From Oscillospiraceae bacterium (GTDB taxonomy: Bacteria > Bacillota > Clostridia > Oscillospirales > Acutalibacteraceae): a DNA stretch of 46,566 bases. The notes beneath the pieces are model-generated. The model was not told where the DNA came from and did not search any database. It saw only the letters and a list, made by a program, of their open reading frames with translations. Positions within the stretch are counted from its first letter, which is position 1. Every line of letters starts with the position of its first letter. The position numbers and the translations under genes were made by a program. Positions 23,834 through 32,056 of the stretch are shown here, one piece after another. The stretch is taken from NCBI GenBank assembly GCA_902790325.1, contig CADARP010000018.1:46349-92914 (forward strand), written 5' to 3'.

Positions 23834-26800
23834 ATGCGCAGATGTCTGGGGTGTATGCGCAAATACAACGAAGAATATGATATCTGTCCGCACTGCGGGT
23901 ACATATACGGCACGCAGGCAACGAGCAAAAGCCACCTGCCTCCGGGGACCGTGCTGCAGGACCGCTATCTGCTCGGCAAAGTACTCGGGCAGGGCGGCTT
24001 CGGCATCACCTATATCGCATGGGATCTGCGGCTCGAAAAGGCAGTCGCCGTCAAGGAGTTTTTCCCGACGGCGTTTGCTTCCCGCATGACCGGACAAAAC
24101 GACGTATCCTGTTTCAATGCGGAATCCCGTCAATACTTTGACTCCGGCCTGCAGAAGATGATGAACGAAAGCCGGCTGCTTGCGCGGTTCACGGACCAGA
24201 CCAACATCGTCCAGGTGCTGGACTGCATCGAGGAGAACGGCACCGCCTACATCATCATGGAACTGCTGCGCGGCGAGACGGTGCAGAGCGTGCTCACCCG
24301 CGAACGCAAGCTGTCTCTCGAGCGCACCATGCAGATCATCCTGCCGATCCTGCAGGCTCTGGAAACGATACACAGGACGGGACTTGTCCACCGCGACATC
24401 TCGCCCGACAATATCTTTGTCTGCGACGACGGCAAGGTCAAACTTCTCGATTTCGGTGCGGCGCGCATTGCCACCGGCCAGGATCACAAGACGCTGTCCG
24501 TGATGCTGAAAAAAGGCTTCGCTCCGATCGAGCAATACAGCAGCCACGGCAAGCAGGGCCCGTTTACGGACGTTTATGCCGTGTGCGCCACGATGTATAA
24601 AATGCTCACGGGCGTGACGCCCGAAAGCAGTCTCGACCGCATGGGGCAGGACACGATGCGTCCGCTTTCCGAGTTTGCCGACGTGCCCGATCCGGTTGCC
24701 AAGGTGGTTCAGCGCGGCATGGAGGTCGAGGCGTCGGAACGTATCCAGACCGCGGGCGAATTGTATAACCGCCTCCAGCGCGCACTGCAGGACGTCGAGC
24801 GCACGCAAAAAAAGAAGGAGCAGAAAGCATCCAAAGAAAAGCGTGCAAAACGGGCGCAGTCCGCCGCTTCGGACGCCGCAGATACCGCACCTGTCCCCTC
24901 TTCGGACAAGCAAAGCCGTGCCGCCGAGGCGCGCGCGCAATCCGGCAAAAAGACAAACCGCCCCAAAAGCAGGCGTTCCGTTCTGATCGCGGCCGTGTCC
25001 CTGGTTCTCGTCGCGGCGATCGTGGTCGGTATCGTCGGCGTGGCGGCGTTATTGTCGGACAAACTGACTGCGCGGTCCAAGGTCGGCGACGTCGTTTCGT
25101 TCGGCAAATACGGACTTGACGGCGAATCTCCGCAGAAGATCAAGTGGATCGTACTTGACCGCGTCGGAGACGAGGCGCTGCTGCTGAGCCGAGATGTGCT
25201 GGATTACCGGACAAATCACGACGAAGACGGCAAGAGCTTCACGTGGGAGACCTCCGATATCCGCGAATGGCTGAACGCCGATTTCTATAACGCGGCGTTC
25301 TCCGACAAGGAAAAAGCGCGGATCGCGCTGCATGAAAACGAGACGCAGGACAACCCGGTCTACGGGACTTCCGGCGGAAACAACACGACGGACCGCTGCT
25401 TCCTGCTGTCTGTCGAAGAGGTGGAAAAGTATCTCCCGGCGGAAGAAAAACGGATCGCGGAATATACGGACGCGGTGCGGAAACGGGACTTTGCCGATTC
25501 GGATACGGACGACAAGACCATCGGGTGGATGCTCCGCTCCCCCGGCAACGATCCTGCGGTCGCGAGCAGCAATCAGTCATTCCTGGACGTCGAATCGGAC
25601 GGCGCCTTCTATTACCATACCGACGGCTTCCATTATTCCGGGGTACGTCCGGCACTCTGGGCAAACGTCACCGGAAATTCCGGCGACGCCGGTACGGAGT
25701 GGGTCAGCGGATACCGCGACCATCTGTATGATTTTTCCTGGACGCTGCAGAACGGCACCCTGCATCTGTCCGGCGAAGGCACGATGCCGCGGCTTGAATA
25801 TACGGTATGGTCTTCCGAGTCCAAAAACGACGTCAAATCCGTCGTGATCGACAACGGCTTTACATCCATTTCCGATTGCGCATTCGAGGACTGTGTCAAT
25901 TTGACGTCCGTCCAGATCCCGCAGAGCGTGGAGGAGATCGGTTTTTCCGCGTTCCAGAACTGTGCAAAGCTGAAAACAGTCTCGCTGCCGTCCTCCGTAA
26001 CCCGGATGGGCACATCGGTTTTCACCGGTTCCGGCGTCGCTTCCGCCGACGGCGCGTACTGGAAAGACAACATGCTGTGTGTCGGCCGCTGCCTGATCCG
26101 CGTTTCCAGAGGTCTGAAAGGCTCCGTCAAGGTTCCGGATGCGGTCAAGGTGATCGCCGAAGGCGCGTTCCGTGACTGCAGCATCAGCCATGTTTCGATC
26201 CCCAACGGCGTGACGCGGCTGGATTCCGTTTTTGTGGATTGCAAAAAACTGCAGTCGGTCGATCTGCCGGACAGCATCGTCATCATCAACGACGCATTCA
26301 GCTACTGCGATGCGCTGAAAGATATCCTGCTTCCGAACGGACTGGAGCGCATTGAGAGCGGGTTCTACGGCTGCGAGAGTCTGAAAAAGATCGTGCTGCC
26401 GCAGTCGCTGCGGCACATCGGATCGCAGGCGTTCTGCTGCTGCTGGGCTCTGGAGGCCGTCGCAATGCATGCCGGGATCGAAGAGATCGAAAGCAGTGCT
26501 TTCTTCAACTGTCCGTCTATCCGCACCGTCCTGTTCTACGGCACGCAGTCCGACTGGAACGCCATGCGGATCGGTACCGACAACGAGCTGTTGACGGACG
26601 CTGCGATCGAATTCCGCTCGGCGGAAAACGATCCCCTTTCCGGTGTGCAGAAAGGCGACACGGTCCTGTTCGGCCATTATGAGCAGGACGGCGACACGTC
26701 AAACGGAGACGAACCGGTCGAATGGATCGTACTCTCCGCGGGCAATAACGGCCAGATGCTGCTGCTGAGCAAATACGTCCTGGACTGCCATCCGTACCAT

Positions 26801-27229
26801 ACGGATCAAGTGGACGTGACGTGGGCGAGCTGCGAGATGCGCCAACACCTCAACAATGCGTTCTATGATTCATGCTTCTCTGCCGAGGAACAGGCGCTGA
26901 TCCGCCCCAGATACCAGTCCAACCCGGACAACAAGTCCTACAAGACAAAGGGCGGCGCCGGAACGGTAGACAACGTCCGGCTGCTGACCCTGCAGCAGGC
27001 GCAGGCAATGGACCCGGCGTATCTGATGGTGCGGCCGACGGCATATGCAGTGAGTCAGGGCGCATTCGTGAATGAAGAAAACGGCAATACCTGGTGGTCG
27101 CTGCGCTCGCCCGGCTCCGGCAACGATCTGAACGCGCTCGTGCGTTCCAACGGCGACATCCCTGCGGGCGGTGACCGTGTGAACGCAAACGGCGGTGTAC
27201 GTCCGGCGATCTGGGTGATCGTCCCCTGA
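23834..27229 (+). CDS. Zinc-ribbon transmembrane Ser/Thr kinase with DUF6273-LRR-DUF6273 ectodomain (kinase 3)
   Basis: 1131 residues. Zinc ribbon Cys4/7/18/21; active kinase domain (Lys74, Asp188, DFG 206-208). A basic, Lys-rich juxtamembrane stretch (about 320-380) leads to one helix (about 382-406). Outside are a DUF6273 domain (about 415-610, with DIREWLN and MLRSPGND), a run of BspA-type leucine-rich repeats (about 630-925, AFEDCVNLTSVQIP-like units) and a second DUF6273 domain (about 940-1131, WWSLRSPG and RPAIW). DUF6273 is common in gut Firmicutes surface proteins and BspA repeats bind proteins or surfaces, so a cell-envelope or host-contact sensor is plausible. AAGGAGA lies before the ATG. 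Confidence 0.9.
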   Translation: MRRCLGCMRKYNEEYDICPHCGYIYGTQATSKSHLPPGTVLQDRYLLGKVLGQGGFGITYIAWDLRLEKAVAVKEFFPTAFASRMTGQNDVSCFNAESRQYFDSGLQKMMNESRLLARFTDQTNIVQVLDCIEENGTAYIIMELLRGETVQSVLTRERKLSLERTMQIILPILQALETIHRTGLVHRDISPDNIFVCDDGKVKLLDFGAARIATGQDHKTLSVMLKKGFAPIEQYSSHGKQGPFTDVYAVCATMYKMLTGVTPESSLDRMGQDTMRPLSEFADVPDPVAKVVQRGMEVEASERIQTAGELYNRLQRALQDVERTQKKKEQKASKEKRAKRAQSAASDAADTAPVPSSDKQSRAAEARAQSGKKTNRPKSRRSVLIAAVSLVLVAAIVVGIVGVAALLSDKLTARSKVGDVVSFGKYGLDGESPQKIKWIVLDRVGDEALLLSRDVLDYRTNHDEDGKSFTWETSDIREWLNADFYNAAFSDKEKARIALHENETQDNPVYGTSGGNNTTDRCFLLSVEEVEKYLPAEEKRIAEYTDAVRKRDFADSDTDDKTIGWMLRSPGNDPAVASSNQSFLDVESDGAFYYHTDGFHYSGVRPALWANVTGNSGDAGTEWVSGYRDHLYDFSWTLQNGTLHLSGEGTMPRLEYTVWSSESKNDVKSVVIDNGFTSISDCAFEDCVNLTSVQIPQSVEEIGFSAFQNCAKLKTVSLPSSVTRMGTSVFTGSGVASADGAYWKDNMLCVGRCLIRVSRGLKGSVKVPDAVKVIAEGAFRDCSISHVSIPNGVTRLDSVFVDCKKLQSVDLPDSIVIINDAFSYCDALKDILLPNGLERIESGFYGCESLKKIVLPQSLRHIGSQAFCCCWALEAVAMHAGIEEIESSAFFNCPSIRTVLFYGTQSDWNAMRIGTDNELLTDAAIEFRSAENDPLSGVQKGDTVLFGHYEQDGDTSNGDEPVEWIVLSAGNNGQMLLLSKYVLDCHPYHTDQVDVTWASCEMRQHLNNAFYDSCFSAEEQALIRPRYQSNPDNKSYKTKGGAGTVDNVRLLTLQQAQAMDPAYLMVRPTAYAVSQGAFVNEENGNTWWSLRSPGSGNDLNALVRSNGDIPAGGDRVNANGGVRPAIWVIVP

Positions 27230-27259
27230 CCCGCCTGTATATAGGAAAGGAAAACAGCA

Positions 27260-27829
27260 ATGAAAGACAAAAAGCCGGATCTGACCGGCGGCACGGCGTC
27301 CCGCCGGAAGCTAAGATGGCTCTGCATGACTGCAATCGGAACGGCGCTGTTCGTTGTACTCGCGCTGTGTCTGCAGGTCCCTGTATTCGAGAACTATTAC
27401 CTGTGCCTCGGCTACATCAGCATGGCGGTCTGCCTGTATTCGTTCGGAACCGCAAGCGGCACATTCGTCGGCGTTGCGGGTGTGATCCTGTACTGTGTGC
27501 TGATCAGCGGTCTGCGCGGTCTGCCCGGCTGGGCGGTCGGCAACCTGATCATCGGCATCATCGTCGGCCCGACGTTCAAGCGGACCAAAAGGATGCAAAA
27601 GAAATGGATGCAGGCGGCTGTGAATTTCCTTGCGATCGCGTTCTCGACCGCGGTCGGCATCCTGATCCTGAAATCCCTGACCGAGTGCATCCTGTATGCG
27701 CAGCCGATGGCTGTGCGCATGGGAAAGAACGTGTTTGCCTTTGCGGCGGACGTCTTCGTGCTGGAGTTCAGCCTGCCGATCTGCATGTCGCTCGATAAGC
27801 TCCTGCAAAAAACTCTGAAACGCCAATAA
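27260..27829 (+). CDS. ECF-transporter S-component-like membrane protein
   Basis: 189 residues with about five or six membrane helices. The pattern AIGTALFVVLAL, then a GYISMAVCLYSFG turn, GVAGVILYC, and GWAVGNLIIGIIVGP is like the small substrate-binding S components of energy-coupling-factor vitamin importers. No ECF ATPases or T component are in the window, so it would have to share a housekeeping energising module. It is the last gene of the signalling operon, 30 bases after kinase 3. Another kind of small polytopic membrane protein is possible; no substrate can be given. Confidence 0.6.
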   Translation: MKDKKPDLTGGTASRRKLRWLCMTAIGTALFVVLALCLQVPVFENYYLCLGYISMAVCLYSFGTASGTFVGVAGVILYCVLISGLRGLPGWAVGNLIIGIIVGPTFKRTKRMQKKWMQAAVNFLAIAFSTAVGILILKSLTECILYAQPMAVRMGKNVFAFAADVFVLEFSLPICMSLDKLLQKTLKRQ

Positions 27830-27848
27830 CCGAATCACCGAAAGCAAA

Positions 27849-27872
27849 AGGACGCCGAACGGCGTCCTTTTT
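27849..27872 (+). terminator. Terminator of the signalling operon
   Basis: GGACGCC/GGCGTCC with loop GAAC and TTTTT, 20 bases past the stop. It is symmetrical (A-run before, T-run after), so it can also stop transcripts arriving from the minus-strand gene at 28168. An identical copy, with the same flanks, lies at 29626-29649. Confidence 0.85.
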
Positions 27873-27881
27873 GTAGGTTCA

Positions 27882-28151
27882 TCACGGAAAGTTGGCAGAT
27901 GGGTTAAGGACAGAAGGTATGGATAAGTAGCGAATAAGAGTAAAGAAGAAGGCATCGTCACGGAAACCAGAACCAATACGTTTAGTAACCTTGATCTTGT
28001 TGTTGAAACCTTCCAGCCTGCCGGTACAGATCTGGAATATGGCGTGAGCTGCCAGTCCCGGAACGCGGCATTCTTTCTGTGTTGCAAACTTGACCAGTGC
28101 CGGTGGTATGGCGCTTTCCTTGGCAGCTCCAAACCACTTCATAACACGCAT
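27882..28151 (-). pseudogene. C-terminal remnant of an ISL3-type transposase
   Basis: An open stretch of 89 codons whose end reads TGRLEGFNNKIKVTKR followed by GSGFRDDAFFF. This is the hallmark C-terminal segment of ISL3-family DDE transposases, in which the catalytic Glu lies in EGFNNK. The N-terminal three quarters are absent, so it cannot be active. The coding end runs into TTCATCACGGA (27878-27888), which recurs in the repeat patch at 6.7-7.4 kb and may be an element terminus. It begins 17 bases beyond the end of the neighbouring minus-strand gene. Confidence 0.8.
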
Positions 28152-28167
28152 GGATGATTATTTCCCG

Positions 28168-29157
28168 TTAGTCTGTTCCTCTGATCAGTTTGGTGATCAT
28201 TTCCCACCAAACGACCGCGCCTTGTCCGAAAGACAGGATGGAAAAGGCGGGCACGGTGAGCGGCATCAGAACCATCGTCGGTCCAAGTATCAGAGACATG
28301 AGCGCGGTAACAAAGCCGCCTTGAATACCGCTGCCCAGCATAAACAGCGGCAGACAGGGAATCAAGGCAATGCCGATAAGGACAGACCGACAGCGGTCTT
28401 TTTTATACATCGCTTCGTATTCCGTCCGGGAGAGCGCCGACACGACTTGCGGAAGACTGACCTGTTGGCCGCAGACGAGGACGGCATACTCCGCAGTACC
28501 CGCTGCTGCCGGAATCACCAGATTGTTCTTATCGTCATACTCGGGTGTTACGAATGTCACGCCGTCATCGTTTTTGATCCGCACGCTGAAATAGGAAGCA
28601 GGCAGATGTTCATCATTCTGCGGGTAGCAGATTGTTTCGTCCTCTATCAGATTCGCTTCCGTCTTCAATACCGCCAGTTTGTGCAGTGCGGTGTCGTACG
28701 AAGCAGTCTGAGTCGTATGCGCGACAACCGTATACTGCGCGCACAGCTCCGGGGACATGTTTCCCGCTTTGTCGACGAAAGCGCCTGCCGCAAATCGCAG
28801 ATATAGTGCATCATAGGGCATATCCGGCAGCGTCCAGACCATGTGTTCCACGCCATCCGCATCTGTAAAGATACTGCATGTCCACCGCATCGCGTCGCCG
28901 CTTGCCGCTTCTGCCGGCTGTTCGGTTTCCTCGTCGCGGACGTATACCGTGAACTGTGCGTCCGGCTGCATAGCAAATAACGTGTCGTTTTGCAGAACAA
29001 AGAACGTGCACTGATCGGCACTATTCGTGGCTTTGAACCATTCCAATAATCCATCGTTCGCTGTGAAGCCCTCGACCGTTTCTGTTTCTGCCGTGCAGGT
29101 GAACGCCGCGCAGACGGTGAACATCACCGTAAGCAGCAGAGAAAACATTTTTTTCAT
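28168..29157 (-). CDS. Secreted/membrane orphan protein
   Basis: 329 residues, no family recognised. A signal peptide (MKKMF, hydrophobic core, cut near CTA at about residue 23) is followed by an extracytoplasmic region of about 230 residues with beta-rich, Ig-like spacing and several Cys. Two hydrophobic helices near the C-terminus (about 262-310) anchor it to the membrane. GAAAGGAG lies about 6 bases before the ATG. Upstream lie direct CTTAAG-type repeats suggesting control by an OmpR-family regulator. It sits alone between transposase and integrase remnants, so recent arrival is possible. Confidence 0.7.
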   Translation of the reverse strand: MKKMFSLLLTVMFTVCAAFTCTAETETVEGFTANDGLLEWFKATNSADQCTFFVLQNDTLFAMQPDAQFTVYVRDEETEQPAEAASGDAMRWTCSIFTDADGVEHMVWTLPDMPYDALYLRFAAGAFVDKAGNMSPELCAQYTVVAHTTQTASYDTALHKLAVLKTEANLIEDETICYPQNDEHLPASYFSVRIKNDDGVTFVTPEYDDKNNLVIPAAAGTAEYAVLVCGQQVSLPQVVSALSRTEYEAMYKKDRCRSVLIGIALIPCLPLFMLGSGIQGGFVTALMSLILGPTMVLMPLTVPAFSILSFGQGAVVWWEMITKLIRGTD

Positions 29158-29228
29158 AAAAATCTCCTTTCGGTTTCAATGTGCTTTCAGGGTACTACTT
29201 CTTCGCTGAAAAAATCAATAAAGAACAA

Positions 29229-29266
29229 CTTAAGGTTCTCTTAATTAAAAAGAATGTTCACTTAAG
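29229..29266 (-). promoter_or_regulatory. Direct-repeat regulator site (NTTAAG-N5-NTTAAG type)
   Basis: Reading toward the gene at 28168: CTTAAG (29266-29261), then ATTAAG-N5-CTTAAG (29245-29229). Repeat starts are 21 and 11 bases apart, that is on one helix face, as for OmpR/PhoB-family dimers. The N5-spaced pair matches the form reported for CiaR sites in streptococci. No such regulator is in the window. No clear -10 is visible, fitting an activator-dependent promoter. Confidence 0.45.
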
Positions 29267-29299
29267 GAAGATTTAGCGGCAGACTAAATATCACTCAAA

Positions 29300-29476
29300 G
29301 AGTTAGGTTGGGAGTTTCACGACATTGACTTTGACTATGAGAATGGTATTGTTACTATCGTTCGTACATCTTATTTCAGAAAAGGCAACACGAGCATTTA
29401 TGCCCATACGTTGGAAACCAAAACCGGCGTAAATCTCGATAAAAGTCAATGTCCGGGCAACAATGTCGATATGTAG
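29300..29476 (+). pseudogene. Tyrosine recombinase (phage-type integrase) fragment
   Basis: A 58-codon frame reads ELGWEFHDIDFDYENG, then VTIVRTSYFRKGNTSIYAH, then TLETKTGVN. This follows the integrase catalytic-domain pattern ELxGLxWxDIDFxxxxIxIxRT...TKTxxS. The usual Arg-containing start (R-xGE) and everything after the Lys strand are missing; a stop codon lies just upstream at 29285. The base composition is AT-rich. It is a decayed scrap of a mobile element. The rest of 29158-29718 holds only hairpins (for example CTCCGCC/GGGCGGAG near 29575) and the terminator below. Confidence 0.65.
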
Positions 29477-29625
29477 TTTTTGCCTGTTTCATCTGAAATC
29501 TTTTATTTATCAAAGAAAAGAAAAGCCGGCATCTTGCGATTCCGCAAAATGTCGACTTTTTCTGTAGGCGTTTTTCTCCGCCGACAAGCGGGCGGAGATC
29601 TTATCTCTGCATACCCGAAAGCAAA

Positions 29626-29649
29626 AGGACGCCGAACGGCGTCCTTTTT
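29626..29649 (-). terminator. Bidirectional terminator ending the metH operon
   Basis: GGACGCC/GGCGTCC with loop GAAC, A-run on one side and T-run on the other, 70 bases past the metH stop. The flanking CCGAAAGCAAAA and TTTTTGTA are identical to the copy at 27849-27872, a duplication across 1.8 kb. Confidence 0.75.
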
Positions 29650-29718
29650 GTATATTCCTGTTTTCAAAACCGGCTCTGCGCACACAGCGGCATTTGCCCG
29701 CGGCGTCCCGATCGTTCT

Positions 29719-32055
29719 TTATTCTTTTTCCCGGAACACTTTTTCCGCGATCTTTGCCGCTTCCGCCGCGTCCTTGGCATAGTAGTCCGCGCCGATGCGG
29801 TCCGCGTCCGTCTGCGTGAGCACCGCGCCGCCGACCATCACCTGACAGTCCGTTCCACGCCGCAGCACCTCGATCGTCTTCTGCATATACGGCACAGTCG
29901 TCGTCATTAAGGCACTCAGCCCCACCAGCCGTACGTGCTCTTTTTTCGCTTCATTCAGGATCACCTCGGGCGGCACGTCCTTGCCCAGATCGATCACGTC
30001 ATAGCCGTAATTCTTCAGCAGCATTTTGACGATGTTTTTGCCGATGTCGTGGATGTCGCCCTGCACGGTCGCAAGCACGATCTTCTCGCCCTGCGTATGC
30101 CGCCCCGCGTTTCCGGCAGCCAGCTCGTCAAACCCCTCCTTCGCCGCCGTCGCGGACGCGATCAGCTGCGGCAGGAAGAATATGCCCTTCTCGAATTTCT
30201 CGCCCACCTCGTCGAGCGCCGGGATCAGATGCCCGCCGATGACCTCAAGCGGCGAAATCGTTTCGAGCAGCGCGCGTACCTTTTCGCGCACGCCGCCCTT
30301 CTGTCCGTTCAGGATCATCGTGCGCAGATCGGCGTCGCCCGACGTCGTCTGCACCTGCGGCGCGTCTGTGTGCGATGCGATGAACGCCGCCGCCTCCCGA
30401 TCCTCGCCGTGCAGCACGCGGAACGCCGCCACGGTATCCATATACGCTTTGGACAGCGGGTTCAGGATCGCCAGATCGAGCCCCGCGCCGAGCGCCGCCG
30501 CAAGGAACGTGCGATTCAGCAGTTCACGCGCCGGCAGACCGAAGGAAACGTTGCTCACGCCGAGCACCGTCTTGCATCCCAGACGCGTCTTGACCAGCTC
30601 CACCGCGCGGACGGTCTCCATGACCATATCCTGGTTCGTGGACGCAGTCAGCACCAGACAGTCGATGCAGATGTCTTTTTTCGGGATGCCCATGGACAGG
30701 GCTGTATTCACAATCTTTTCCGCGATCCTGCAGCGTCCTTCCGCCGTTTCCGGAATACCGTTTTCGTCGAGCGTCAGTCCCACGACCGCCGCGCCGTATT
30801 TGCGCACGATCGGCAGTACAGCCGCCATGCTGTCCGCTTTGCCGTTGACGGAGTTGATGATCGGCTTGCCGCGATACCGCCGCACCGCGCATTCGATCGC
30901 CTGCGGGTCGGCGCTGTCGATCTGCAGCGGAAGATCGGTCACGATTTGTATTTCGTCTATCATGCGCGACAGCACGGTTTTCTCGTCGATGTCCGGCAGT
31001 CCCGCATTGACGTCCAGAATGTCCGCTCCGGCAGACGTCTGCGAAAGCGCCTCCTCGGCCACATAATCGTAGTCTCCCTCGCGCAGCGCCTGCTTGAGCA
31101 TTTTCTTGCCGGTCGGGTTGATGCGCTCGCCGATCACCGAAGTGCGTCCGTCGAGCAGAACACATTTCGACGCGCTCGTCACGGCAGAACCGGTGAACAC
31201 AGTCCGTTTGACCGGTGTGCGCGCGTCCGCTTCCCGCCGCAGCAAACGGATATAGTCCGGCGTCGTGCCGCAGCAGCCGCCGATGATCGTCACGCCTCTG
31301 TCGAGCATCTTGCCGACCGACTGCGCGAATTCCTCCGGCGTCACGTCGTAAACGGTTTTGCCGTCCCGCATGGCCGGAAGACCGGCGTTCGGCTGTACCA
31401 GCACAGGTACGGAAGCATACTGCAGAACGGTATCGACAATCGGCAGGAGCTTGTCCGGGCCGAGCGAACAGTTGACGCCGACCGCTGCGGCGCCGAGATC
31501 CGACAGCGTGACGGCGGCCGCCGCCGCATCCGTACCGAGGAACGTGCGTCCCTTCGCCTCGAACGACATCGACACGAATACCGGTTTATCCGTGACTTCT
31601 TTGGCCGCCAGCAGCGCCGCCTTCGCCTCCAGAAGGTCGGTCATCGTCTCGATCAGCACGAGATCGGCGCCCGCCTCGACGCCGAACGCAATCTGTTCGC
31701 GGAACGCGTCGATCGCCTGTTCGACCGGACAAGTACCGAACGGTTCAAACAGCGCGCCCGTCGGCCCCACGTCGAGCGCCACGGCCTTCGCGCCGCTCTG
31801 TCTGGCGAGTTTCACCGCGTCCGCGATCACCTCGCCGAGCGGGTATTCGCCGTGGTATTTCAGCCGGTTCGCGCCGAATGTGTTCGCCGTCACGACGTCG
31901 GCGCCCGCCTGCACATATGCGCGGTGCACCGCGAGCACGGCGTCCGGGTTCGTCACGTTCAGCGTCTCGGGCGCTGTGCCTGCGGGCAGAACGTCCTGCA
32001 GCATCGTGCCCATCGCGCCGTCCAGTAAAAGAAAAGAATCGGTAAAGTCCATCAT
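29719..32055 (-). CDS. metH: Cobalamin-dependent methionine synthase without reactivation domain
   Basis: 778 residues in three modules. First, the homocysteine/zinc module (LLDGAMGTMLQ start; zinc cysteines in GVNCS and GGCCGTTPD). Second, the methyltetrahydrofolate pterin-binding barrel (from about 315, VIGERINPTGKK). Third, the B12 cap and binding domain (GDIHDIGKNIV with the cobalt-ligand His, then GLSALMTTT). The usual C-terminal AdoMet-dependent reactivation domain of about 330 residues is missing, as in many anaerobes, where a separate protein serves; none is seen here. The ATG at 32055 is chosen since GGAG lies 8 bases before it and the upstream gene's stop is adjacent. Last gene of an overlapping operon with metF. 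Confidence 0.95.
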   Translation of the reverse strand: MMDFTDSFLLLDGAMGTMLQDVLPAGTAPETLNVTNPDAVLAVHRAYVQAGADVVTANTFGANRLKYHGEYPLGEVIADAVKLARQSGAKAVALDVGPTGALFEPFGTCPVEQAIDAFREQIAFGVEAGADLVLIETMTDLLEAKAALLAAKEVTDKPVFVSMSFEAKGRTFLGTDAAAAAVTLSDLGAAAVGVNCSLGPDKLLPIVDTVLQYASVPVLVQPNAGLPAMRDGKTVYDVTPEEFAQSVGKMLDRGVTIIGGCCGTTPDYIRLLRREADARTPVKRTVFTGSAVTSASKCVLLDGRTSVIGERINPTGKKMLKQALREGDYDYVAEEALSQTSAGADILDVNAGLPDIDEKTVLSRMIDEIQIVTDLPLQIDSADPQAIECAVRRYRGKPIINSVNGKADSMAAVLPIVRKYGAAVVGLTLDENGIPETAEGRCRIAEKIVNTALSMGIPKKDICIDCLVLTASTNQDMVMETVRAVELVKTRLGCKTVLGVSNVSFGLPARELLNRTFLAAALGAGLDLAILNPLSKAYMDTVAAFRVLHGEDREAAAFIASHTDAPQVQTTSGDADLRTMILNGQKGGVREKVRALLETISPLEVIGGHLIPALDEVGEKFEKGIFFLPQLIASATAAKEGFDELAAGNAGRHTQGEKIVLATVQGDIHDIGKNIVKMLLKNYGYDVIDLGKDVPPEVILNEAKKEHVRLVGLSALMTTTVPYMQKTIEVLRRGTDCQVMVGGAVLTQTDADRIGADYYAKDAAEAAKIAEKVFREKE

Positions 32056-32056
32056 A

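Noticed and set aside
13260-27229. Standard PrkC/PrpC (Stk/Stp) housekeeping locus
   Set aside because: The kinases have no PASTA repeats and the usual neighbours (rsgA, rpe, rlmN) are absent; zinc ribbons, FHA genes and an ABC exporter are present instead.
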